Below are positions 17,066 to 25,671 of a DNA stretch of 64,000 nucleotides, piece after piece. Origin of the DNA: Collinsella sp. (lineage in GTDB: Bacteria > Actinomycetota > Coriobacteriia > Coriobacteriales > Coriobacteriaceae); contig JAGZQO010000010.1 in NCBI GenBank assembly GCA_018382125.1, forward strand, positions 1 to 64,000, read 5' to 3'. Below the pieces are notes generated by a model. It was not told the origin of the DNA. It ran no database searches and saw only the letters and a list, made by a program, of their open reading frames with translations. The translations under genes were made by a program, and so were the position numbers. Each line of letters starts with the position of its first letter. Within the stretch, counting starts at the first letter, position 1.

Positions 17066-18478
17066 ATGGACGCAACCGCAATTATCCTCGCCGCCGGCGA
17101 GGGCACCCGCATGAAGTCGAACCACTGCAAGGTTTCGCACAAGATCCTGGGCAAGCCCATGGTTCAGTGGATCGTCGACGCCACCATCAAGGCCGGCTGC
17201 AGCCGCGTCGTGGTCGTCATCGGCAGCCACGCCGACGAGATGCGCGCCCTCATCGACGGCGCCTACGCCAGCAGCGCCACCAAGGTCGAGTGCGTCGAGC
17301 AGACCGAGCGCCTGGGCACCGGTCACGCCGTGAAGGTCGCGCTCGAGGCCTGCGGCATCACGCAAGGCCCCGTCGTCGTGCTCAACGGCGACCTGCCACT
17401 CATCACCGCCGACACCGTCACCAAGTTCGCACAAACCGTCGCCACCGGCGAGCTCGCCTGCACCGTCATGACCATGACCCCGCCCGATCCTTTCGGCTAC
17501 GGCCGCATCAAGCTGGGCGCCGACGGCCAAATCGAGCGCATCATCGAGCAGAAGGACTGCACGCCCGAGCAGGCCGCCACGCTGCTGGAGTGCAACGCCG
17601 GCTGCTACGCCTTTGACGGCGCGCAGCTCGCCGCCCACATTGACGAGATCGGCAACGACAACGCGCAATCCGAGTACTACCTGCCCGACATGCTCGAGAT
17701 CCTCAAAGGCCATGGTCAGGCAGTCTCCATCTTCCACTGCGATGACTACCGCGACGGCCTGGGCGTCAACAGCCGCATCCAGCTCGCACAGCTCACCGCC
17801 ATCGCGCGCGACCGCATCAACGAGCACTGGATGGCCGAGGGCGTTACCTTCATCGACCCCACGCAGGCCTGGATCGGCCCCGATGCCACCATCGGCCGAG
17901 ACACCGTCGTGTGGCCGCAGACGCATCTGATCGGTCACGTCACCGTGGGCGAAGAGTGCCAGCTCGGCCCCAACAGCCGTCTCACCGACACCACCGTCGG
18001 CAGCGGCTGCACCATCGATGAGACCATCGCCATCGAGGCCGTCATCGAGAACGGCGTCGACTGCGGCCCGCGCGCCTACCTGCGCCCGGGCACCCACATG
18101 CTCGACGGCTCCAAGGCCGGCACGCACGTGGAGATCAAGAAGTCCACGATCGGCGAGGGCTCCAAGGTGCCGCACCTGTCCTACATCGGCGACACCACCA
18201 TGGGCTCCGGCGTCAACGTGGGCGCGGGCTCCATCACCTGCAACTACGACGGCGTGCACAAGCACAAGACCGTCATCGGCAAGGACGCCTTCATCGGTTC
18301 CGACACCATGATGGTCGCGCCCGCCCAGATCGGCGACGGCGCGCTCGTGGCCGCCGGCTCCGTCATCACCGAGCCGGTCCCGGCCGACGCACTTGGCCTG
18401 GGCCGTGCCCGTCAGGTAAACATTGAGGGCTGGGCCGCCGATTACCGCCGCCGTCTGCACGAAGACGACGAGGTATAA
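17066..18478 (+). CDS. glmU: Bifunctional UDP-N-acetylglucosamine pyrophosphorylase / GlcN-1-P acetyltransferase
   Basis: 470 residues. Makes UDP-GlcNAc for peptidoglycan. The N-terminal uridylyltransferase has LAAGEGTRMKS; the C-terminal half is a left-handed beta helix of hexapeptide repeats with HVEIKKS and NYDG for acetyl transfer. CAGGAG lies 6 bp before the ATG at 17066; an upstream frame to 17012 lacks a ribosome-binding site. Confidence 0.96.
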   Translation: MDATAIILAAGEGTRMKSNHCKVSHKILGKPMVQWIVDATIKAGCSRVVVVIGSHADEMRALIDGAYASSATKVECVEQTERLGTGHAVKVALEACGITQGPVVVLNGDLPLITADTVTKFAQTVATGELACTVMTMTPPDPFGYGRIKLGADGQIERIIEQKDCTPEQAATLLECNAGCYAFDGAQLAAHIDEIGNDNAQSEYYLPDMLEILKGHGQAVSIFHCDDYRDGLGVNSRIQLAQLTAIARDRINEHWMAEGVTFIDPTQAWIGPDATIGRDTVVWPQTHLIGHVTVGEECQLGPNSRLTDTTVGSGCTIDETIAIEAVIENGVDCGPRAYLRPGTHMLDGSKAGTHVEIKKSTIGEGSKVPHLSYIGDTTMGSGVNVGAGSITCNYDGVHKHKTVIGKDAFIGSDTMMVAPAQIGDGALVAAGSVITEPVPADALGLGRARQVNIEGWAADYRRRLHEDDEV

Positions 18479-18493
18479 CGTTTTACCAAGCAT

Positions 18494-18530
18494 CTAAGGA
18501 GCTGTTCCCATGGGAGCGGCTCCTTTTTCT
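18494..18530 (+). terminator. Rho-independent terminator of glmU
   Basis: GGAGCTGTTCCC pairs with GGGAGCGGCTCC around AT, followed by TTTTTCT. Confidence 0.85.
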
Positions 18531-18669
18531 ATCGTGACCTGCGCAACCGGATGAGTGGTCGGTTCGTGTCCGTTGACGGTAAAGACGTTATCAAGACCCG
18601 ATTAACCCCGTCGCGCGGTTACAATGCAACAAGGCATCTATATGGCATTCGATATAAAGGAGAAGGGTA

Positions 18670-19656
18670 ATGCCGATTAATGATCCCGAGAAGTCGGAGA
18701 ATATGCGCAAGTCCATCCGCGTGTATTCCGGTTCCTCCAACCGTCCCCTCGCTCAGAAGATTGCTGAGTACCTTGGGGTCGAGCTTTCGGGCCTTACGCT
18801 AAAGCAGTTCGCCAACGGTGAGATTTACGCCCGCTACGACGAGACCGTCCGCGGCGCCGACGTCTTCCTGATTCAGTCCGTGGCCGGCGGCAACGTCAAC
18901 GACATGCTCATGGAGCTGCTCATCGCCACCGACGCTGCCAAGCGCGCATCCGCCCGCTCCATCACCGCCGTTATCACCCACTACGGCTATGCCCGCCAGG
19001 ACCGCAAGGCCGGCCCGCGCGAGCCCATCACCGCCCGCCTCGTCGCCAACCTGCTCGAGCGCGCCGGCGTCAACCGCATCATCACCCTCGACCTGCACCA
19101 GGGCCAGATTCAGGGCTTCTTCGATATCCCGGTTAACCACCTGTCCGCGCTGCCGCTGTTTGGCCAGTACTACAACGACATGCACTTCGACACCGACAAC
19201 CTGGTTGTCGTCTCCCCCGATGTGGGCCGCGCCAAGGCCGCCAAGAAGCTGTCCGACATGCTCGGCTGCGACCTGGCCATCGCCCACAAGGGCCGTCCGC
19301 GCCACAACGCCGCCGAGGTCATGGGCATCATCGGTGACATCAAGGGCAAGACCTGCATCATCAACGACGACATGATCGACACCGCTGGCACCCTGTGCGC
19401 CAACGTCAAGGAGCTCAAGGCTATGGGCGCCGGCGACATCTACGTATGCGCCACCCACGGCATCTTCTCCGGTCCGGCCATCGAGCGTCTGAACGACGCC
19501 CCGATCGTCGAGTGCCTCGTCACCGACGCCATTCCCGTCGAGGTCGGCGGCAAGATCAAGACCATCTCGGTCGCCGAGGAGTTCGCTCAGGCCATCTCCG
19601 CCGTTTACCACGAGGAGCCCGTCTCCACGCTCGTCGGCGGCGACTTCGCGCTGTAG
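18670..19656 (+). CDS. prs: Ribose-phosphate pyrophosphokinase
   Basis: 328 residues. Makes PRPP from ribose 5-phosphate and ATP, feeding the purine and pyrimidine genes elsewhere in this window. YGYARQDRK (ATP loop), DLHQGQIQGFF and the PRPP-binding INDDMIDTAGTL are intact. AAGGAGAAGGG precedes the ATG. A short N-terminal extension (MPINDPEKSEN) precedes the usual start of the domain. Confidence 0.97.
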   Translation: MPINDPEKSENMRKSIRVYSGSSNRPLAQKIAEYLGVELSGLTLKQFANGEIYARYDETVRGADVFLIQSVAGGNVNDMLMELLIATDAAKRASARSITAVITHYGYARQDRKAGPREPITARLVANLLERAGVNRIITLDLHQGQIQGFFDIPVNHLSALPLFGQYYNDMHFDTDNLVVVSPDVGRAKAAKKLSDMLGCDLAIAHKGRPRHNAAEVMGIIGDIKGKTCIINDDMIDTAGTLCANVKELKAMGAGDIYVCATHGIFSGPAIERLNDAPIVECLVTDAIPVEVGGKIKTISVAEEFAQAISAVYHEEPVSTLVGGDFAL

Positions 19657-19685
19657 TCGCATCGTCCTTGCAACCCGGCGCATCG

Positions 19686-19761
19686 CCGTCGGAACAGAAG
19701 AAACCCCCGCGCTCCCCCTTGCTTCGCAAAGGTCGCGCGGGGGTTTCTTCTGTTCCGACGG
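19686..19761. repeat. Class B nested inverted repeat, copy 1
   Basis: Perfect 27-bp arms (19686-19712 and 19735-19761) enclose a 22-nt loop containing TTGCTTCGCAA. It begins 29 bp after the prs stop codon. The inner region resembles those of copies at 37345 and 37600; the arms do not. Confidence 0.88.
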
Positions 19762-19880
19762 CTCGCTCTGCCGCGGCCGCGCTTTTGTCTGGTGGGATTT
19801 CGCTGAAGCAAAGCCTCGCCTTCGGCGGGCGTGGTAGCCTTTGTCGTTGATTAAACTTTTTATGTAACGGAAGGACAAAT

Positions 19881-20510
19881 ATGGCAGCTGCACAGCCGCT
19901 TAAGATTCGCATGGTTGCAGGGCTTGGCAACCCTGGCGAGGAATATGCCGAGACCCGCCACAACGCCGGCTTTAAGGCAATCGACGAGCTGGCCCGTCAG
20001 GCCGGCGTCACGTACTGGAAAAACCAAGCAGGCGCCGAGGTCGCGCTCATCAATATCAACGATGCTGAGGAAGAGGGTGGCAAGCGCCAGATTGTGCTGG
20101 TCAAGCCGCAGTCGTACATGAATACCTCGGGCGGCCCCATCTCCAAGCTCTGTCGCGAGTACAAGATCAAGGCCGAGGAGCTGCTCGTAATCCACGACGA
20201 GCTCGATATTCCCGCCGGCGACGTGCGTGTTAAGGTGGGCGGCGGCCATGCCGGTCACAACGGCCTGCGTTCCATCATCGACAAGATGGGCAGCCGCGAC
20301 TTCAGCCGCATCCGCACCGGCATCGGCAACCCTCCCGGCAAGATGGCCGTCGCCGACTACGTTCTTAAGCAGCTGCGCGCCCGCGAGGCCGAGGATTTCC
20401 AGGACACCTGCGCCCGCGCGGCCGACGCCGCCGGCCTGGCGATCGTGCACGGCGTGGTTTATGCCCGCGACCATGTCAACGGCGCCGCCTCCGCCAACGG
20501 CAAGCACTAA
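19881..20510 (+). CDS. pth: Peptidyl-tRNA hydrolase
   Basis: 209 residues. Releases peptides from prematurely dropped peptidyl-tRNA. GLGNPGEEYAETRHNAGF carries the catalytic His, followed by KPQSYMNTSG, HDELDIPAGDVRVK and GGGHAGHNGLRS. GGAAGGAC precedes the ATG. Length is normal. Confidence 0.97.
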   Translation: MAAAQPLKIRMVAGLGNPGEEYAETRHNAGFKAIDELARQAGVTYWKNQAGAEVALININDAEEEGGKRQIVLVKPQSYMNTSGGPISKLCREYKIKAEELLVIHDELDIPAGDVRVKVGGGHAGHNGLRSIIDKMGSRDFSRIRTGIGNPPGKMAVADYVLKQLRAREAEDFQDTCARAADAAGLAIVHGVVYARDHVNGAASANGKH

Positions 20511-20520
20511 AACCTATCAT

Positions 20521-20556
20521 TTAGGGACAGGTTTATTTTGGCAGGTTTTACCTGCG
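20521..20556. repeat. GGGACAGG...CAGGTTTTACCTGC repeat
   Basis: Starts with GGGACAGGTTTATTTTGG and ends in a small GCAGG/CCTGC-type stem. An inverted near-copy lies at 31946-31981, and a partial inverted partner at 20663-20700, so 20521-20700 can fold back on itself. Confidence 0.7.
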
Positions 20557-20616
20557 GAAACGCCCCAGTTGCGGCATCGCAATCAACCGCGCGCCGACAT
20601 ACATGCACAGCACCCC

Positions 20617-20662
20617 AAAGGGGGCCGGACTCATCACAACCCGAGGCCGGCCCCCTTTGCCG
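20617..20662. terminator. Strong hairpin downstream of pth
   Basis: AAAGGGGGCCGG pairs with CCGGCCCCCTTT, ending in TTTGCCGTTTT. Probable terminator of pth. The rest of 20557-20884 shows only the fold-back repeats and the nfnA leader. Confidence 0.7.
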
Positions 20663-20884
20663 TTTTACCTGATAAAACCGACCAAAATAAACCTCTCCCC
20701 CTTTGGTAGGCCAAAGTGGATAAACCCTGCTCCCAACCGCCGAAGACACACGTAAGTGACATGTCCATGAGGGTATAATTTGCACCGTATGTCTGCACAA
20801 CGCCTGTGCGCGTACGGTTTTATTCGGGCTACCGTCCATTTCCGTGGAGGCACGGTTCGGCGGCCCTAACAAGAGAGGGGTTCT

Positions 20885-21724
20885 ATGTATAAGATCCTGG
20901 AGAAGACGCAGTTCTCGGAGAAGGTGTTCAAGTTCCGCATCGAGGCGCCCGCAATCGCCAAGCATGCGCACGCTGGACAGTTCCTCATGGTTCGCGCCAA
21001 CGAGACGGGCGAGCGTGTCCCGTTTACCCTGGCCGGCTGGAACGGTGACGAGGGCTGGGTCGAGTTCATCTTCATGGTGATCGGCAAGACCACCGAGATG
21101 CTTTCCACCTACGAGGCCGGCGAGTCACTGCGCGACGTCGTGGGCCCGCTGGGCGTTCCCACCGAGATGGCCGAGGGCCCCTGCGCCGTCATTGGCGGCG
21201 GCGTCGGCTTGGCAATTGCCTTCCCGGTCGCCAAGCACCTGGTCGAGACCGGTCACGAAGTTCACGCCATCATGGGCGCCCGCACCAAGGACCTCCTGCT
21301 CATGGAGGACCAGTTCCGCGAGCTCCTCGACGAAGATCACATCCACATCACCACTGACGACGGCTCCTACGGCGAGCAGGGCGTTGTCACCGCTCCGCTG
21401 GAGCGCCTGCTGCAGGACAAGGCCGTGAGCCAGGTCTTCTGCGTCGGCCCCGTTCCGATGATGAAGTTCTCGACCCTCACCGCCCAGAAGTACGACACCC
21501 CCATAACCGCGTCGCTCAACCCCATCATGGTTGACGGCACCGGTATGTGCGGCTGCTGCCGCGTCGAGGTGGGCGGCGTAACCAAGTTCGCTTGCGTCGA
21601 CGGCCCCGACTTCGATGCCACCCTGGTCGACTGGGATGACCTTCGTGCCCGCCAGGCCGCTTACCGTTCCGAAGAGGGCGAGTCCCTCAAGGCCTATGAG
21701 GAAAAGAGCTGCGCATGCCACTAG
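20885..21724 (+). CDS. Ferredoxin-NADP+ oxidoreductase-like FAD/NAD-binding subunit (NfnA/PyrK-like)
   Basis: 279 residues. A ferredoxin-reductase-type module: FAD domain with RVPFTL, NAD(P) domain with GGGVGLAIAFPVAK, and a C-terminal cysteine cluster (GTGMCGCCRVEVGG plus FACVDGP) for a [2Fe-2S] centre. It resembles the small subunit of NADH-dependent ferredoxin:NADP+ reductase and sulfide dehydrogenase; PyrK is the alternative. The next gene overlaps its end by 10 bp and encodes the matching large subunit, which favours Nfn. GAGAGGGG precedes the ATG. Confidence 0.85.
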   Translation: MYKILEKTQFSEKVFKFRIEAPAIAKHAHAGQFLMVRANETGERVPFTLAGWNGDEGWVEFIFMVIGKTTEMLSTYEAGESLRDVVGPLGVPTEMAEGPCAVIGGGVGLAIAFPVAKHLVETGHEVHAIMGARTKDLLLMEDQFRELLDEDHIHITTDDGSYGEQGVVTAPLERLLQDKAVSQVFCVGPVPMMKFSTLTAQKYDTPITASLNPIMVDGTGMCGCCRVEVGGVTKFACVDGPDFDATLVDWDDLRARQAAYRSEEGESLKAYEEKSCACH

Positions 21725-23124
21725 TTAACGGTCGTTTCGTTGCCGATATGAAGTCGCCCCGCACCCCCGATAACGAGGAGCCGGCTGCCGAGCGCGCCTG
21801 CGACTTCCGCCCCGTCGACAAGGGCTTCACCGAGGAGATGGCGCTGGCCGAGGCCGAGCGCTGCCTCAACTGCAAGAAGCCGTTCTGTGTCGAGGGCTGC
21901 CCCGTCAACATCAACATCCCCCGCTTTATCGAGCAGATCCGCGAGAAGGACTTCGGCGGCGCTCTCGACACCATCCGCGAGGACTCCATGCTTCCCGCTA
22001 TCTGCGGTCGCGTCTGCCCGCAGGAGAACCAGTGCGAGGGTAAGTGCATCCGTGGTAAGAAGTCCGAGCCCGTGGCCATCGGCCAGCTCGAGCGCTTCCT
22101 GGGTGACCGCCCCGAGCTCGCCTCCACGCCCAAGATGGCCCCCAAGAACGGTAAGAAGGTCGCCGTCGTCGGCTCCGGCCCGTCCGGCATCACCTGCGCC
22201 GGCGAGCTCGCCCGCAACGGCTTTGACGTCACCGTCTTTGAGGCCTTCTTCACCGGCGGCGGCGTGCTGGTCTACGGCATCCCCGAGTTCCGTCTGCCCA
22301 AGGCAGTCGTCAAGCGCGAGATTGACGGCCTGGAGGACATGGGCGTCAAGTTTGAGTACAACTCCGTCGTGGGCAACATGGCCACGGCCGAGGAGCTGTT
22401 CGAGCAGGGCTTCGACGCCATCTACGTGGCGACCGGCGCTGGCCTGCCCAAGTTCCTCAACGTCCCCGGCGAGAACCTGCCCAACGTCTTCTTCGCGAAC
22501 GAGTACCTCACCCGCGTGAACCTGATGAAGGCCAACAAGTTCCCCGAGTACGACACCCCCACCAAGCATGGCAAGAACGTCGTTGTCTTTGGTGGCGGCA
22601 ACGTGGCTATGGACGCCGTCCGTACCGCCAAGCGCCTGGGCGCCGAGCACGCCATCATCGCCTACCGTCGTACCGAAGACGAGATGCCCTGCCGTCGCGC
22701 CGAGCTGCACCACGCTAAGGCCGAGGGCGTCGAGGTTCTGCCGCTCGTCTCCCCGCTCGAGTTTGTCGCTGGCGAGGACGGCTCCGTGTGCGCCGTCAAG
22801 GTCCAGAAGATGGAGCTCGGCGAGCCTGACGAGTCCGGCCGTCGTCGCCCAGTGCCCATCGAGGGCGCCATCGAGGAGATCCCCTGCGACGTCGCGATCT
22901 CGGCTATCGGCACAAACGCCAACCCCTTCGCAAAGAAGATCGGCGGCAAGATGGAGCTCAACAAGTGGGGCTACATCGTCGCCGACGAGGAGACCGGCCA
23001 GACCACCGATCCCCGCATCTGGGCCGGCGGCGACATCGTCACCGGTGCCGCTACGGTCATTCTGGCGATGGGCGCCGGCAAGAAGGCCGCCGCTTCGATC
23101 ACCAAGAGCTTGCTGGGCGAGTAA
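21715..23124 (+). CDS. NfnB / glutamate-synthase small-subunit-like NADPH oxidoreductase
   Basis: 469 residues. The N-terminal half has two [4Fe-4S] cysteine groups (CLNCKKPFCVEGCP and CGRVCPQENQCEGKC). The remainder has two dinucleotide folds (VGSGPSGITCAGELA and VFGGGNVAMDAVRTAKR). It overlaps the preceding flavoprotein gene by 10 bp. As a pair they most likely exchange electrons between ferredoxin, NADH and NADPH. No glutamate synthase large subunit is adjacent, so a glutamate role is less likely. Confidence 0.87.
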   Translation: MPLVNGRFVADMKSPRTPDNEEPAAERACDFRPVDKGFTEEMALAEAERCLNCKKPFCVEGCPVNINIPRFIEQIREKDFGGALDTIREDSMLPAICGRVCPQENQCEGKCIRGKKSEPVAIGQLERFLGDRPELASTPKMAPKNGKKVAVVGSGPSGITCAGELARNGFDVTVFEAFFTGGGVLVYGIPEFRLPKAVVKREIDGLEDMGVKFEYNSVVGNMATAEELFEQGFDAIYVATGAGLPKFLNVPGENLPNVFFANEYLTRVNLMKANKFPEYDTPTKHGKNVVVFGGGNVAMDAVRTAKRLGAEHAIIAYRRTEDEMPCRRAELHHAKAEGVEVLPLVSPLEFVAGEDGSVCAVKVQKMELGEPDESGRRRPVPIEGAIEEIPCDVAISAIGTNANPFAKKIGGKMELNKWGYIVADEETGQTTDPRIWAGGDIVTGAATVILAMGAGKKAAASITKSLLGE

Positions 23125-23150
23125 TCACCTACAGCGCTAGCCATCAAACG

Positions 23151-23195
23151 GCAAAGTCCCTGTCGAGCACACGCCCGGCGGGGACTTTTTCTATG
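23151..23195 (+). terminator. Rho-independent terminator of nfnAB
   Basis: AAAGTCCC pairs with GGGGACTTT across a GC-rich loop and is followed by TTTCT. Confidence 0.75.
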
Positions 23196-23203
23196 CCGGC
23201 CGC

Positions 23204-23580
23204 CCAAACCACCACAAAGGGGACAGGCACTTTTGTGGCGGTTTGGGACTTGCTTGCTCGTTTTGTCTCAATCTGTAACACCTGGAGCCCGTTGAGCCTT
23301 GTAGTTGTTGCAGATCGAGATATTGTGCGAACATCCGCCTGTTCATCTCAATCTGTAACAGTTAGAGACCAAATTCCCCGCTACGTGTTACAGATCAAGA
23401 CGTTGAGCTGACGGCCGAACGGTTCATCTAAATCTGTAACAGTTAGAGCCTTTTTCGCTGGCCTGGTGTTACAAATCGAGATTTTGCAAAAGCCGAGGAT
23501 AGGCACTGCCGCCAAGGCCTTCCCCTCGGCCTAAAACAAAAACCACCACAAAGGTGCCTGTCCCCCTTGTGGTGGTTTTG
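23204..23580. repeat. Tandem hairpin array bracketed by CCACCACAAAG palindromes
   Basis: The intergenic stretch 23125-23585 holds no gene. 23204-23246 and 23538-23580 are related palindromes (AACCACCACAAAGG...CTTTTGTGGCGGTTT) with GGGGACAGGCAC inside. Between them are three units starting at 23266, 23346 and 23427, a period of 80-81 bp. Each opens with TCTCAATCTGTAACA or a near variant and continues to a rough inverse such as GTGTTACAGATCAAGA about 35-50 bp later, so each can form a hairpin. Only three imperfect units, with no unique spacers of CRISPR type. Confidence 0.75.
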
Positions 23581-23585
23581 ATTGG

Positions 23586-24209
23586 TTAGCCTTCGAGTTG
23601 GGCCACCTTGTAGCGGTAGGCTGCGGCGATGACGTCCTTGCAGCCTTCGCGGCCCAGCTTGGCGCGGTTGACGACGATGTCCTTACCGCTCGTCATCTTC
23701 CACTTTCCGGCGCTATAGCGCTTATAGAACGCCTCGCGCGCCTTCTGCTGCTGCTTGACCAGCTTGGCGCCTTTCTTTTTATTAAGGCCACGCTTCTTGC
23801 GCACGATCTCGACGCGGTCCTCAAAGGGAGCGGTCACCAACACGGCAATGTGGTTGGGGTTGTTGCGAAGCAGGTAATCGGACAGGCGGCCTTCGATAAT
23901 GCAGCTCTCGGTCTCGCCCAGATCCAAAATCACCTGACTCATCTTTTGGAACAACTTATCCGAGTACGAACGCGCATCGTAGCGGTCGGGCAGGAACGCC
24001 ATGTTCTCCACGGCCAGACGCTCGTCGTAGGCGGCCATCTTATCGAGCGACTCGCCCGTGCGCAGCGACGCACGCACCAGCAGCTCGTTGTCATACAGCG
24101 GAATCCCCAACTCGTCGGCAAGCATGCGACCAATCTCGTGGCCCTCGGCGCCAAAGTCGCGCGCGATGGTAATGACCACAGGATTCTTCTTATTCTCCAG
24201 ATCGCTCAT
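23586..24209 (-). CDS. Cytidylate-kinase-like family protein
   Basis: 207 residues. Matches the AAA/cytidylate kinase 2 family: ITIARDFGAEGHEIGRMLAD is the P-loop equivalent, IIEGRLSDYLL and ENKKNPVV flank it, and RKKRGLNKKKGAKLV is a basic segment. Members are found beside transport genes in anaerobes, with no well-defined substrate; true CMP kinase activity is not established. AAAGGA lies 6 bp before the ATG. Downstream of the amino-acid transporter on the same strand. Confidence 0.75.
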   Translation of the reverse strand: MSDLENKKNPVVITIARDFGAEGHEIGRMLADELGIPLYDNELLVRASLRTGESLDKMAAYDERLAVENMAFLPDRYDARSYSDKLFQKMSQVILDLGETESCIIEGRLSDYLLRNNPNHIAVLVTAPFEDRVEIVRKKRGLNKKKGAKLVKQQQKAREAFYKRYSAGKWKMTSGKDIVVNRAKLGREGCKDVIAAAYRYKVAQLEG

Positions 24210-24227
24210 CGCGATTCCTTTCTCTAT

Positions 24228-24254
24228 GTGACAAAGGGGCTGTCCCTTTGCCAC
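24228..24254. repeat. GTGACAAAGGG hairpin between permease and kinase genes
   Basis: GTGACAAAGGG and CCCTTTGCCAC flank GCTGT. Located between two co-directional genes, so it may reduce readthrough or define the 3' end of the transporter mRNA. Confidence 0.6.
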
Positions 24255-24257
24255 ATT

Positions 24258-24896
24258 CTACGCTGCCACCATTCGCCTCTGATATGCGCGAACCAGCAGC
24301 GAGATACCAAAGTTGAGCACAAAGTACATCGCAAACACCAGGCCGTAGAGCATAAGCACCTGCGACAGGTCGATCGCGTGAGCCATCACAACGTTTGCCG
24401 TGTACATGAGCTCGGCCACGTTAATGCCCGAAAGATACGAGCTGTCCTTGATGACGGTCGTGCACTGGCTAAACAGCGCCGGGATGATCGTCTTAAACGT
24501 CTGCGGCAGAATGATGTAGCGCATGGTGGCAAAGAAGCCGAAGCCCTGGCTCTGCGCTGCCTCAAACTGGCCGCGCGGAATCGAGTTGAGGCCACCGCGC
24601 ACAATCTCGGCCATAACAGCGCTGGTAAACAGCGTAAAGGCGATGGTCGAAATCACAATGTCCAAACCCTGCACCGTAAAGTAGATAAACAGGATCCACA
24701 GCAGGTTCGGCGTGCAACGGAACAGCTCGATATAGGCGCTCACCAAAATACGGAACGGGCGGGGCGCATAGCTCTTAACGAGCGCCAGCACCGTGCCAAA
24801 GATGAGCGAGAAAAAGATCGACAGCGCCGAGATCTCGATCGTCTTAACAAAGCCGCCCCAAATGTAGAGCAGGTTGGTCGCGTTGAAGATTTCCAT
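24258..24896 (-). CDS. Polar amino-acid ABC transporter permease (second subunit)
   Basis: 212 residues with about five membrane segments in the HisM/GlnP family. The ATPase-contact loop EAAQSQGFGFFATMRYIILP is present (EAA motif). It starts 3 bp after the partner permease stop codon. Together they form the membrane channel of an importer whose ligand-binding lipoprotein and ATPase lie upstream. Confidence 0.92.
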   Translation of the reverse strand: MEIFNATNLLYIWGGFVKTIEISALSIFFSLIFGTVLALVKSYAPRPFRILVSAYIELFRCTPNLLWILFIYFTVQGLDIVISTIAFTLFTSAVMAEIVRGGLNSIPRGQFEAAQSQGFGFFATMRYIILPQTFKTIIPALFSQCTTVIKDSSYLSGINVAELMYTANVVMAHAIDLSQVLMLYGLVFAMYFVLNFGISLLVRAYQRRMVAA

Positions 24897-24899
24897 GCG

Positions 24900-25646
24900 C
24901 TAGGCCTCCTCTACGTTGTCGAGCCCCAGCTCGGCCAGGCTCACGCCGCGCGGACGCTCCTTGGAGCGGCGCTCGAGCCACTGCACCAGCATGGCGAGCG
25001 GAAAGCAGATGATGAAGTACATAAGGCAGCAGACGATGTATCCCTGCAGGTAACCGTACAGACTCACAAAGTTGTCGGAACGGTACATAAGGTCGCCGCC
25101 GGCCACAAGCGCCAGCACCGACGTATTCTTGACCAGGTTGAGCGCCTGGTTACACAGCGGCGGCAGAATGATCTTGAACGTCTGGGGCAACACGATGTAC
25201 CAGTATGCCTGCGCACGGGTGAAGCCCTGGCTCTGGGCCGCCTCCATCTGACCGCGCGGAACCGCCTCGATACCAGTGCGGATAACCTCCGAGATGTAGG
25301 CCGCGTGATACAGGCCTACGCCCAAGAAGCCCAGCACGAACGGCGCGATGCGCACCGGCTGGTCGGCACCGGTTATGGCCTGCAAAAACTGCGGACCGGC
25401 CATGTACATAAAGAGAACCTGTACGGGCAACGGGGTGTTCTGGTAAAACTCAACGTACACGCGGCTTATGGCACGCAGCACACGCGAACGGGTGGTAGAG
25501 AACACACCCAGCAGCGTGCCCAGCACCAGCGACAGCAGCAGACCGGCAACGACCACCTGTAGCGTCATGCCAAAGCCCTCCCAGAAGGGCCCCATGTTTT
25601 GAAATGTCGTCGACCAACGGTCGGCGTCAAATAATCCTTCGAGCAT
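24900..25646 (-). CDS. Polar amino-acid ABC transporter permease (first subunit)
   Basis: 248 residues, HisQ/GlnP family, about five membrane segments and the EAA loop MEAAQSQGFTRAQAYWYIVLP. I chose the ATG at 25646, which has AAGGAAGGA upstream. The neighbouring ATPase, binding protein and second permease make a complete importer, probably for glutamine, glutamate or aspartate. Confidence 0.92.
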   Translation of the reverse strand: MLEGLFDADRWSTTFQNMGPFWEGFGMTLQVVVAGLLLSLVLGTLLGVFSTTRSRVLRAISRVYVEFYQNTPLPVQVLFMYMAGPQFLQAITGADQPVRIAPFVLGFLGVGLYHAAYISEVIRTGIEAVPRGQMEAAQSQGFTRAQAYWYIVLPQTFKIILPPLCNQALNLVKNTSVLALVAGGDLMYRSDNFVSLYGYLQGYIVCCLMYFIICFPLAMLVQWLERRSKERPRGVSLAELGLDNVEEA

Positions 25647-25671
25647 TTGATTCCTTCCTTGGACGATGCGC

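Noticed and set aside
23266..23500. Possible CRISPR array
   Set aside because: Only three imperfect 80-81 bp units, no identical direct repeats with unique spacers, and no cas genes nearby.
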